Numbered from the stretch's first letter, positions 53,522 through 60,828 are shown. The stretch is DNA of 64,000 nucleotides from Candidatus Saccharimonadota bacterium (GCA_027492255.1 JAPUFB010000004.1:186001-250000); one strand, 5' to 3'. The notes: a model not told the origin generated them from the letters alone. A program made the numbers and translations.

Positions 53522-54193
53522 TTAGAGATTCATCGCTGTAGGAAGGCCGAATGTTTTCATGACATCTGCTGAAGGATTTGACTGACCCCAGTATACGACA
53601 ACCCAAGCAGTAGCCTTCTTTTTCAACCACACATACTCTGTAGTCGTGGAGGATTTCGCCTGTACAACCGCAAAACCGGCAGTATTTTTTGTTGTATCTT
53701 CTTTCTGATAGCGCAGGGTCGTCTGTGTGACATTCTCGCAGCTAAAATCAGTTTGTGAACAATAGAATGTACTCGTAGCAGTTTCAATACTGGTTTTCTC
53801 GGCAGCCACAAGTGTGGCAACGGCTACTGTATCCGCTTTCACTTTACTCTCACTAAGTACTGTAACTTTGTTGGCAAGCGCGGTAGCCTCAAGATCGGTC
53901 ACCTTTGACTTTGCGGTTGCCAGGAGGGTTTCAGTATCAGATAGTGACTTCTTGGCTTGCTGTGCTTCGGTATACTGCCAATAAGCAACTCCAACACCTG
54001 CACCGATAAGCAAAATTCCCAAGAATGCCAAAAGAATCTTTTTTACCTTTCCACCCTTTTTTATAACCGGAAGGGCTTCAACAGGAGGGACAAACTGTTC
54101 AGGTGTCGCTGGTACTTTTGACCCAAAATCCTCCGTCTCAGCTTCAACCGCTTGTGGCTCATTAACATTCACGGGCACCTTAAATCCGTCCAT
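53522..54193 (-). CDS. Single-span membrane protein with coiled coil, unknown
   Basis: 223 residues: cytoplasmic N-terminus (about 50), one span (about 50-72: ILLAFLGILLIGAGVGVAYW), a coiled coil (about 75-115) and an extracellular domain with two Cys (FYCSQTDFSCEN) that could form a disulfide. Starts behind AAGGAG with a TACAAT promoter. Similar in layout to the proteins at 3701 and 43696, all probably envelope-facing. Function unknown. Confidence 0.75.
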   Translation of the reverse strand: MDGFKVPVNVNEPQAVEAETEDFGSKVPATPEQFVPPVEALPVIKKGGKVKKILLAFLGILLIGAGVGVAYWQYTEAQQAKKSLSDTETLLATAKSKVTDLEATALANKVTVLSESKVKADTVAVATLVAAEKTSIETATSTFYCSQTDFSCENVTQTTLRYQKEDTTKNTAGFAVVQAKSSTTTEYVWLKKKATAWVVVYWGQSNPSADVMKTFGLPTAMNL

Positions 54194-54255
54194 ATCACTC
54201 CTTTACCTTAGTTACTAAGATTGTAGCAAAGACAACAGGTAAAAGCTAGTGCTTA

Positions 54256-54516
54256 TCAGTCTTGATCGTCGTTAAAATCGAACCATGTCGGATCTTTATG
54301 AATATCTGTTTCAACTTCGGACCAAAATTCATCAAGTTTCTTTCCATCAGCCAATTCTTCGAGCGTCCACTGGTCGTCATGAATACCAGTATCATCACCA
54401 ATCGCTTTGGTCAGTTCATCGTTATCATTAATGACCTTCGAAAATTGCATAGGATGAGAAATCCCGAGATGCGGCAGATGAACGTCGAAGTGTGTTTTAT
54501 GGGTAATAGCAAGCAT
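54256..54516 (-). CDS. Small acidic protein, unknown (86 residues)
   Basis: No membrane span. His-rich start (ITHKTHFDVHLPHLGISH), acidic end (DPTWFDFNDDQD). No recognised family; the His and Asp clusters might bind metal. It has a TTGACA promoter with an A-rich 24-nt leader and no ribosome site. Confidence 0.65.
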   Translation of the reverse strand: MLAITHKTHFDVHLPHLGISHPMQFSKVINDNDELTKAIGDDTGIHDDQWTLEELADGKKLDEFWSEVETDIHKDPTWFDFNDDQD

Positions 54517-54546
54517 GTTTGTTTTTTAAATATGATTAACATATTC

Positions 54547-54575
54547 ATTTAAGCATAAACTTTGTTTTGTGTCAA
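54547..54575 (-). promoter_or_regulatory. Promoter of the 86-residue gene
   Basis: TTGACA (plus 54570-54575), 17 nt ending in TGC, TTAAAT (54547-54552). It overlaps the end of the rhodanese gene. Confidence 0.55.
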
Positions 54576-54850
54576 GAGTCTCGTTCGAGTAATCGTCTTA
54601 CTTGTGACTCATTGATCCCGTTCGTGAGATTCGTAAACCCATGCTGCCTCAGGATCATACTGCAGGTGTTGGAGCGTTGTCCGCTCCGGCAATACAAGAT
54701 AATCGGCTGGTCTTTTGCGATGTTTTCAAGAGCTGCTGGCAATTCCCCGCTCGCGAATTCCATAACGGAGATGTTTATCGCGCCCGGTACGTGACTGGCG
54801 GCGTATTCGAATGGTTCACGTGTATCAATAATCAAGCTTTTTTCAGGCAT
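54572..54850 (-). CDS. Rhodanese-like sulfurtransferase domain protein
   Basis: 92 residues, one domain. IIDTREPFEYAASHVPGAIN at the start and the active-site loop YCRSGQRS with the persulfide-carrying Cys. Moves sulfane sulfur; the acceptor is unknown. It overlaps ileS by 19 nt and so belongs to the CYTH-ileS transcript. Confidence 0.88.
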   Translation of the reverse strand: MPEKSLIIDTREPFEYAASHVPGAINISVMEFASGELPAALENIAKDQPIILYCRSGQRSNTCSMILRQHGFTNLTNGINESQVRRLLERDS

Positions 54851-57738
54851 ATCTTTAGTTGCATTCCTTCTATATTTACTGTTGTTTCATGGCTGTTTTG
54901 GACATCGCCGAACGTTGTTGTAAGTGTTTCGGCTTTAATAACGTCAGAAAAATCTTTAATTGCCTTTTCGAGTTCGGGAGCGGTATCTGGTTCAACCAAC
55001 AACGCGAGCTCAATACGATCATCAACATTCAACCCTGCATCTTTTCGGGCATTCTGTACGTAACGAATTACCTCACGAGAGAGACCTTCACGCTTAAGTT
55101 CAGGGGGGATATTATTCGGATCCATATCAACTTCCAGGTTGCCCTTTGATTTGGCTGGGAAAAAGTTTACATCCTTTACGTTTAGTTCTTCTCGTATTAT
55201 TTGTTTGTACTGCTCATCATCAATATTAACCTTATTCCAAGCTCCGTATATATCTATTTTCGGAAGCGGTTGCCTTGCTTTTACTCCAGCAAGTGACCGT
55301 ATAGCCAATCCCGTATTGATAACAACGCGACTTGCATTCATCTTATCTAAGATATCTTGGTTAACGTGTCCGGCCGGCAACCAATCTTTGAGGTGGATTG
55401 ATTCTGCATCCCCTGTCATCTTGTGATACAGCTCCTCGGCCATGAATGGCGCGAATGGCGCAAGGATATACGCCAGGCGAACAAGGACATAGTGAAGTGT
55501 TTTGTAGGCATCATTTTTATCGCCATCATCTTCACTTTTCCAGAAACGCCTTCGGGAGCGGCGCACATACCAATTAGAAGCATCATCGATAAACGGCAAG
55601 ATCGGCCGCAGTGCATTGTTAATATCATAGGCTTCCGTACGCTCCTCTACTTCCGCGACGAGCTGGTGAAGCCGTGATACTACCCATATATCCAATGGGT
55701 TTGACAATGAGTCGAGCGGGTCTTTCAATTCCCCATCATATTCCCAACCATCAACTTCGGCATACATCGTAAAGAAGTCGTACATATTCCATATCATCGA
55801 CAACTTTCGTGCCACATCACCCACATCTTTGTTAGCGAGCGCAAAGTTTTCGCCATTGGTTAGTGGGCTTGTTAGCATAAGAAAACGGAAGCTATCGGCC
55901 GAGAAATTATCCATGAGTTCTAGCGGCGGCGTGTAGTTATTGAGTTTTTTGCTCATTTTCTTTCCATCAGCTGCATTCATGAAGCCGGTGCAGATGAGAT
56001 TCTTCCATGGTGCCTTCCCGAATAAACCAACGTTCACGGCCATCAGGCTGTAAAACCACCCGCGTGTCTGGTCAATTGCCTCAATAATGAAGTCAGCCGG
56101 GAACATACTCTCAAATTTCTCTTTGTTCTCAAATGGATAATGGAATTGGGCGAATGGCATCGAGCCTGATTCGAACCAGCAATCCAATACTTTGCCAATG
56201 TGGCGCATTTCAACACCATCGCACTCAAATGTCACATTCATCACTTCTGGCAAATGGTAGTCGCTCAGTTTCTTGCCAGTTAGTTGTTCAAACTCCTCAT
56301 AGCTACCGATGACTTTGATAACTTCAGTTCCATCATTTCTCACACCCTTCCAAACTGGAATTGGCGTTGCCCAGTAACGGTCACGACTAAGATTCCAATC
56401 AGGCGCTTGCTCAATAATGTTATGGAAACGTCCAGTTCTTAGGTTATCTGGTGTCCAGCTTGTGGCAGCGTTCGCTTCAAGCATTTCTTTCTTTTGGCTT
56501 TGAATATCCATGAACCAGCTCGGGTGAGCTCGGTACATAAGCTTTGTACCACAACGATGACAGTGCGGGTATTCGTGTTTTATGTATTCAATTTTCAGCG
56601 CACGACCCTCTTCTAAAAGTGTTTTGGCGATTTCTTTGTTCACTTCCCAAATGTTCCGACCAAGCCAACGCCCCTCTGTATAATTTCCATCCGCATCAAC
56701 CATAGAAACGAGAGGTACGCCTTCGGTTTTACAAAGCTCATAGTCTTCCTCGCCGTAAGCAGGGGCTTCATGTACGAGGCCAGTTCCCTCTTCGGTTGAT
56801 ACGAAATCAGCATGCAACACTCTATGAGCGCTTGGGCCACGATTCTCAAACAATGGTTCATAACGTAGTCCCACAAGATCCTTGCCTTTTACTTTGTCGG
56901 AAACCGTATATTCAAGCGGTTCATGTTTTTCATTTTGCATAACTCGACTCACTGTGTCGCTCGCTATATAGAATTTTTTTTCGTTATATTCGACAAGCGA
57001 ATAATCGACATCTTTGTGCACGGCCACGGCAACGTTTGCTGGCAGTGTCCATGGTGTCGTTGTCCACGCAAGCATGTACTCGTCCCTGTCCTCAAGCTTG
57101 AAGTACACAAAAACACTTGGGTCAGTATCGAGCTGATAGCTATTTTCCATTGCGACTTCACTCTTACTGATCGGGGTTGCGTCTTTCGTACAATACACGA
57201 GAATCTTCTCACCCTCATATATTTTTCCCTTTTTATAGAGCTCGCTAAATGCCCACCAGACACTCTCCATATATGGCGCGTCCATTGTTTTGTAGGCACC
57301 CTCAAACTCTACCCAGCGTCCTAAACGCTCAATCGTGTCTTCCCATTCAGTACTGGTTTTCACCATAGCAGCACGACATTCTCGCACATAGTCAGCAATA
57401 CTGATTTTCGTGCCGATTTCTTTTTTGCTCGTGATACCGAGTTGTTGCTCGACGTATAATTCTGCTGGCAGACCATGACAATCCCAGCCCCACGTACGCT
57501 CAACGCGCTGGCCCTTCATGGTGTGAAAGCGTCCCATCGCGTCTTTCACGGTCGAAACAAGAAGGTGTCCGTGGTGTGGCGTCCCGGTCAGAAATGGGGG
57601 GCCGTCATAAAACACCCACTGATTATTTTTGGATCGTTGTTCAACAGATTTTTTAAATGTCTCATCTGCAATCCATTGCTTCGCCCACTCTTTTTCATAT
57701 TCTGCTGCTCGACGCCTAGTTCCGGATTTAAATTTCAT
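54832..57738 (-). CDS. ileS: Isoleucine--tRNA ligase
   Basis: 968 residues. HIGH-type motif PFLTGTPHHGH (HHGH at 55-58), the editing domain with AWTTTPWTLPANVAVAV, DQTRGWFYSLM, and the KMSKS-type ADGKKMSKKLNNY. Eukaryote-like IleRS layout (no C-terminal Cys zinc finger seen). It starts 4 nt inside the CYTH gene (ATGA). Expression should follow the T-box upstream of CYTH. Confidence 0.96.
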   Translation of the reverse strand: MKFKSGTRRRAAEYEKEWAKQWIADETFKKSVEQRSKNNQWVFYDGPPFLTGTPHHGHLLVSTVKDAMGRFHTMKGQRVERTWGWDCHGLPAELYVEQQLGITSKKEIGTKISIADYVRECRAAMVKTSTEWEDTIERLGRWVEFEGAYKTMDAPYMESVWWAFSELYKKGKIYEGEKILVYCTKDATPISKSEVAMENSYQLDTDPSVFVYFKLEDRDEYMLAWTTTPWTLPANVAVAVHKDVDYSLVEYNEKKFYIASDTVSRVMQNEKHEPLEYTVSDKVKGKDLVGLRYEPLFENRGPSAHRVLHADFVSTEEGTGLVHEAPAYGEEDYELCKTEGVPLVSMVDADGNYTEGRWLGRNIWEVNKEIAKTLLEEGRALKIEYIKHEYPHCHRCGTKLMYRAHPSWFMDIQSQKKEMLEANAATSWTPDNLRTGRFHNIIEQAPDWNLSRDRYWATPIPVWKGVRNDGTEVIKVIGSYEEFEQLTGKKLSDYHLPEVMNVTFECDGVEMRHIGKVLDCWFESGSMPFAQFHYPFENKEKFESMFPADFIIEAIDQTRGWFYSLMAVNVGLFGKAPWKNLICTGFMNAADGKKMSKKLNNYTPPLELMDNFSADSFRFLMLTSPLTNGENFALANKDVGDVARKLSMIWNMYDFFTMYAEVDGWEYDGELKDPLDSLSNPLDIWVVSRLHQLVAEVEERTEAYDINNALRPILPFIDDASNWYVRRSRRRFWKSEDDGDKNDAYKTLHYVLVRLAYILAPFAPFMAEELYHKMTGDAESIHLKDWLPAGHVNQDILDKMNASRVVINTGLAIRSLAGVKARQPLPKIDIYGAWNKVNIDDEQYKQIIREELNVKDVNFFPAKSKGNLEVDMDPNNIPPELKREGLSREVIRYVQNARKDAGLNVDDRIELALLVEPDTAPELEKAIKDFSDVIKAETLTTTFGDVQNSHETTVNIEGMQLKICLKKA

Positions 57739-58268
57739 ACATTTACCTCCACTTTTTTATAGCCGTATGTATCAAGCACTGGTTCGATATCTTCGTATGA
57801 TCTTCCCGACAGGTACCCGCCTGCAAACGCTTCTTCCTGTGTCACATCAGCATGACAAACCTCAGGTGGAATAAAGGCGGCTTTCTCTTCGCGAGACGTA
57901 AATTCAAAATCAATTTCCACGAGTCCTTTTAGTTTCAGATCAAACACGTCCACTTCAGCCTGATGACCATCGATGACAACACTATATCGCCATTTAGCTA
58001 CGATTTTTGTCGATGATTTTGCAAGTGATTCGTACTCTTCTTTTGTGAGCGGAATCGTATCTTCGACTTGTTCAGATGAATCCGTTCCGTGTAACGGCGT
58101 TTTCTTTGTGATGACGTATGTTTCGCCACGCCTTCGAAGACGCAGATGCGCATGGGAAACGGTATCAGGAACATAAATATCACAGACATATTCTCCCTCA
58201 ATACCTTGGATCTCTTCAGGTATACGTTTTGCAAGATACGTCAGTTCATATTCCATTTCTTTTGCCAT
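57735..58268 (-). CDS. CYTH-domain protein
   Basis: 177 residues. HLRLRRRGETYVITKKT and EVDVFDLKLKGLVEIDFEF follow the beta-tunnel pattern of CYTH triphosphatases. The N-terminal metal motif ExExK is only partly kept (EYELT: the Lys is replaced). Relatives hydrolyse triphosphate or thiamine triphosphate, or bind nucleotides. It is first in the T-box-controlled unit and overlaps ileS by 4 nt. Confidence 0.8.
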   Translation of the reverse strand: MAKEMEYELTYLAKRIPEEIQGIEGEYVCDIYVPDTVSHAHLRLRRRGETYVITKKTPLHGTDSSEQVEDTIPLTKEEYESLAKSSTKIVAKWRYSVVIDGHQAEVDVFDLKLKGLVEIDFEFTSREEKAAFIPPEVCHADVTQEEAFAGGYLSGRSYEDIEPVLDTYGYKKVEVNV

Positions 58269-58458
58269 ACTTTTTCTCCAAATTAAAAACCTTTCTTCCG
58301 CTAGAGCCCCGGGTTGTCAGGGCGGTACCATCTAGCTTCCGAAAGGATGACTTTCAGCACTTCGTTTTGCTTTCACGCAGCTTCACGGTGAGGTCTACTA
58401 AGATGTTATCTGTTCTTCTCACGACTGGCGGTTGATAGCCGCTCATAGCGTCTTTACA
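58269..58458 (-). promoter_or_regulatory. T-box riboswitch with intrinsic terminator, upstream of CYTH-ileS
   Basis: On the minus strand the leader carries the T-box core GATGGTACCGCCC (plus 58320-58332), close to the consensus AGGGUGGNACCGCG, whose UGGN bulge pairs with uncharged tRNA ends. A terminator is also present: CCTTTC-GGAA-GCTAGA (58346-58331) pairs with TCTAGC-GGAA-GAAAGG (58305-58290) and is followed by TTTTT. Upstream, GTGAG/CTCAC encloses the likely short stem I. AUC triplets occur there, but I cannot fix the specifier. Genes served: CYTH, ileS, rhodanese. Confidence 0.8.
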
Positions 58459-58464
58459 GTGTAG

Positions 58465-58470
58465 ATTATA
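58465..58470 (-). promoter_or_regulatory. Promoter of the T-box leader
   Basis: TGC-TATAAT extended -10 on the minus strand; +1 near 58458, leader about 190 nt. Confidence 0.6.
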
Positions 58471-58502
58471 GCACAATCTCTGCTACTATAGATATGTCCT
58501 GA

Positions 58503-58577
58503 GCGGGTATCGTATAACGGCTATTATGCTACCTTCCCAAGGTAGAAATGAGGTTTCGACTACCTCTACCCGCACCA
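58503..58577 (+). tRNA. tRNA-Gly (anticodon CCC), CCA encoded
   Basis: Acceptor GCGGGTA (58503-58509) pairs with TACCCGC (58567-58573), discriminator A, then CCA. Anticodon arm CTACC-TTCCCAA-GGTAG gives CCC, reading GGG. T-arm GAGGT-TTCGACT-ACCTC (58550-58566). A TGC-TACTAT box 7 nt or so upstream of the predicted +1 (58496) may be its promoter. Confidence 0.93.
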
Positions 58578-58614
58578 AATAAATAATCCACATCCGCGTG
58601 GATTATTTATTTGG
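58575..58614 (+). terminator. 17-bp hairpin fused to the tRNA-Gly 3' end
   Basis: CCAAATAAATAATCCAC (58575-58591) pairs perfectly with the segment at 58598-58614 around ATCCGC. Its first three bases are the tRNA CCA. Probably a terminator or processing signal, but no U-run follows the stem. Confidence 0.65.
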
Positions 58615-58798
58615 TATGAGGTAGTCGAAACCTCGAAGTTTTGCGTAGCAAAACAAACGAGAGTTCGTGTAGCGAGCAACGGAAGCGAAAGCTTGCTTTC
58701 GACCCATTGTGAGCGGAAATAGGGAGCTTTAGCGACCGCCCGATCTCTACCCGCCTTTTACTCACGTCCCTTTCGGAGTAGAGGGGGCTTTAACTTTT
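58615..58798 (+). other. Structured intergenic region with an inverted T-arm copy
   Basis: No gene found. 58618-58634 is the exact reverse complement of the tRNA T-arm (58550-58566). Then come small perfect hairpins GTTTTGC-GTA-GCAAAAC and CGAAAGC-TT-GCTTTCG, a second partial acceptor end TCTACCCGC (near 58755), and a CCCT/AGGG hairpin before TTTAACTTTT that may end transcription. It could be a tRNA-associated repeat, a small RNA or the scar of an inserted element. Confidence 0.5.
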
Positions 58799-58852
58799 GT
58801 GATCATACCATCTGCATACGTCATAATACTAGCGCAACTGATGGATTATATG

Positions 58853-58858
58853 TACAAT
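58853..58858 (+). promoter_or_regulatory. Leaderless promoter of the accessory pair
   Basis: TACAAT; +1 falls exactly on the A of the ATG at 58865. Confidence 0.5.
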
Positions 58859-58864
58859 AATGGT

Positions 58865-59140
58865 ATGGCGATAAAGAAAATCTCTAGTGATGACCAGCAG
58901 GGTACGCGAACTGTTGAAATCAGTAATGGCGACTTAGTGGCATTAAATAAAATCATTGATGAATGGGACTTCAAAGACATAGAGAGCGCATTGCGTTATG
59001 CTGTGGCGGTCTTATCTATCGCAAAAGATAAAAAGTTATTCTATGAAAAAGAAGCAGGTGAAAAAGTAACAATAGAGCCAGCAGACAGCCTTAAGCGAGA
59101 AAAAACCGATGACAACGGCCAAGTCGAAAAGTCAGAATGA
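58865..59140 (+). CDS. Unknown 91-residue protein, first gene of a pair
   Basis: Start chosen at 58865 from the leaderless promoter; the frame is open from 58799. EISNGDLVALNKIIDEWDFK and ESALRYAVAVLSIAKDK look like a helical, RHH/antitoxin-like small protein with an acidic tail, but no family is certain. It overlaps the next gene by 32 nt, so the products are probably made together. Confidence 0.62.
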   Translation: MAIKKISSDDQQGTRTVEISNGDLVALNKIIDEWDFKDIESALRYAVAVLSIAKDKKLFYEKEAGEKVTIEPADSLKREKTDDNGQVEKSE

Positions 59141-59486
59141 TTTTAATGCGGGTGACCTGATCAAGGCATCTGCAGATCACGAAAAAACACTTGGTGACCT
59201 AAGTGTTTCAGTTAAGAAGCTTGAAAAGCGTGTTGGTGATAGTGCTTCGTTGGCATCAGCTTTTAAAGATGCCTTCGAGAATGATAAAAATATGGACAAA
59301 GTTCTTGTCGATTTAATCTCTCACCTCATTCAGACGGATGACAGCGTTAAAGCTGCCGTAGAAAAAGCCGTAAACAAGGCAGATCGAAACTGGCAAGTTT
59401 CAATGTTCAAAAAAGCAGGTTTTGCTATCTGGACACTTATTGTGGCTCTCATCTCTGGCGCTATTGTTTTCTTTGTTAAGGGATAA
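59109..59486 (+). CDS. Tail-anchored coiled-coil protein, second gene of a pair
   Basis: 125 residues: hydrophilic N-terminus, heptad-like region (about 25-50: LGDLSVSVKKLEKRVG), helical middle and one C-terminal span (about 103-122: FAIWTLIVALISGAIVFF) ending in VKG. The tail-anchor layout suggests the bulk faces the cytoplasm. Unknown function; it may be the membrane partner of the upstream 91-residue protein. Confidence 0.65.
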   Translation: MTTAKSKSQNDFNAGDLIKASADHEKTLGDLSVSVKKLEKRVGDSASLASAFKDAFENDKNMDKVLVDLISHLIQTDDSVKAAVEKAVNKADRNWQVSMFKKAGFAIWTLIVALISGAIVFFVKG

Positions 59487-59530
59487 TATTTCAAACCTTA
59501 CCCTTAGCGGGTAATCGTTATAGTTGTTTA

Positions 59531-59559
59531 TTGACTATTATAATAAAAAGTGGTAATAT
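59531..59559 (+). promoter_or_regulatory. Promoter of the GC-rich 88-residue gene
   Basis: TTGACT (59531-59536), 17 nt, TAATAT (59554-59559). +1 near 59566. The leader forms TAACTC-ACCC-GAGTTA (59565-59580) before AAGGAG. Confidence 0.68.
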
Positions 59560-59601
59560 ATATCTAACTCACCCGAGTTAGTATCGACATCAAGGAGTGG
59601 T

Positions 59602-59868
59602 ATGCCCAAGAATCTCAGGGAGGTCCGAGTCGCGGATCTCTATGTGCAATGCATGTACCCGAATGTCCCCCACCCGATGGCAGCATCTGATTGCTGCCGC
59701 AACCTGGCGGACACAGCCGTGGAACGTCCTGACGGTGTCAATTCCTGGCGATGCCCCGAACATCGAGGCCTCATCAAGGATGACGTACAGGGACCGGTTC
59801 ACGAGACTGTTCTCCTTCGCAGACCGGCACCTCGTCGAGTTCCCCAGGACGAAGCGGAACAATACTGA
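59602..59868 (+). CDS. GC-rich, Cys-containing 88-residue protein, unknown
   Basis: ATG at 59602 four nt after AAGGAG. YVQCMYPNVPHP, ASDCCRNLAD and SWRCPEHRG give four Cys and a nearby His (C17, C31, C32, C51, H54), which could bind zinc. The C-terminus is Arg/Pro-rich. Codon use is strongly GC-ending, unlike the genes around it. Promoter, leader hairpin, ribosome site and terminator form a complete unit built like the 49-residue gene at 784. Overlapping frames at 59597-59875 and on the minus strand are rejected. Probably transferred; family unknown. Confidence 0.6.
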   Translation: MPKNLREVRVADLYVQCMYPNVPHPMAASDCCRNLADTAVERPDGVNSWRCPEHRGLIKDDVQGPVHETVLLRRPAPRRVPQDEAEQY

Positions 59869-59878
59869 CAGGTGATAC

Positions 59879-59935
59879 GCCCCGAGTCATAACCCCCGAG
59901 CAAAACCGCTCTGCGTTATGACGTGGGGCGATTTT
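59879..59935 (+). terminator. Terminator of the 88-residue gene
   Basis: GCCCC-GA-GTCATAAC (59879-59893) pairs with GTTATGAC-GT-GGGGC (59915-59929), with an inner GAGC/GCTC, followed by GATTTT. Confidence 0.8.
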
Positions 59936-59957
59936 GCTATCTGTCTCGTAGATTTAT

Positions 59958-60554
59958 TTAGCTGAACAACGTTGAACCAAATTTGAGAATAATCGCAGCA
60001 GTTGCGGCAACAAACAGCAAAACAGCAACCAGCACATCAAATCCCTTATCGGCAAAAGCACGAAGCTTCTTCAGTGTAGCGTGACCAAGATAGAGGTTAT
60101 CTTCCAGGATATTATAGCGAAGCAGTGAAAAGAATATGACAATCATTGCCACATCAAGCGTCAAGCACCATGGACAGAGAATTTGAATCACGAAATAACT
60201 TGTATAAAACATCCAAAATGCGAAGAGTGCCCCGAGTGCTGCACCAGCCTGGGCTGCAAACATAAACCATTTCGGGAATTTCGTGCCCCCGAGTGCCGCT
60301 ATAGCGATCGTGATAAGTACTGGCAACGCCAGCATACCTATAAACGCATTTGGAAAGCCGAAGATATGTGCCGTTGGGTCTTTTCCGACCGCCGCGCAGT
60401 TAAGTACAGCATTGAGACTACAGGGCAGCTCAACATTGGCATTTTTCGCAAGCTCGATCGCTTCTGTTGATAAGACAAATGAAGCAATAAGGCCCAAACT
60501 TGAACCGAGCAACAACAGTGTTAACGCCCAAATCTTTTTATCTTTACTGAACAT
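59958..60554 (-). CDS. Vitamin K epoxide reductase (VKOR) family protein
   Basis: 198 residues, five spans. The loop Cys pair (ELPCSLNAVLNCAAV) and the active-site CPWC (QILCPWCLTLD) are intact. Bacterial VKORs reoxidise DsbA-type partners using quinones, so this is the DsbB-like step of disulfide formation in exported proteins. It overlaps the thioredoxin-like gene by 11 nt. Confidence 0.92.
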   Translation of the reverse strand: MFSKDKKIWALTLLLLGSSLGLIASFVLSTEAIELAKNANVELPCSLNAVLNCAAVGKDPTAHIFGFPNAFIGMLALPVLITIAIAALGGTKFPKWFMFAAQAGAALGALFAFWMFYTSYFVIQILCPWCLTLDVAMIVIFFSLLRYNILEDNLYLGHATLKKLRAFADKGFDVLVAVLLFVAATAAIILKFGSTLFS

Positions 60555-60804
60555 AGTAAGAAACCTCGCTTATCGTTGGTAATAGTGCTCCCCGCCACAT
60601 ATTTTGCATCACACCCACATCGTCAACTGCAACAAGAGTTGGATACTCAACTATATCGTAGTTTTCGCAAAAAGCTGATCCCTCGTGAGAATCTGGGTCC
60701 ATCTCCTCAAGCAATTTTCCTGTCGTTCTTGAAAAATCCTTTAGATAATCTTCAACCATCCGTCCGTGTTCACTCTGCTTTTTATATACAACGATAACTT
60801 TCAT
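60544..60804 (-). CDS. Thioredoxin-fold protein lacking the CxxC site
   Basis: 86 residues. KVIVVYKKQSEHGRMVEDYL where CxxC would be, and the cis-Pro loop VEYPTLVAVDD. One Cys (AFCENYD) is elsewhere. No signal peptide, so it stays in the cytoplasm. It cannot act as a normal dithiol oxidase; perhaps it binds or regulates VKOR, whose gene follows with an 11-nt overlap. Confidence 0.72.
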   Translation of the reverse strand: MKVIVVYKKQSEHGRMVEDYLKDFSRTTGKLLEEMDPDSHEGSAFCENYDIVEYPTLVAVDDVGVMQNMWRGALLPTISEVSYYVQ

Positions 60805-60828
60805 GCTTTTATTTTACACGTAAAACAA

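Noticed and set aside
59590-59875. Alternative frames over the 88-residue gene (minus 59590-59862 and plus 59597-59875)
   Set aside because: Only the frame starting at 59602 begins 4 nt behind AAGGAG; the others have no ribosome site or promoter.
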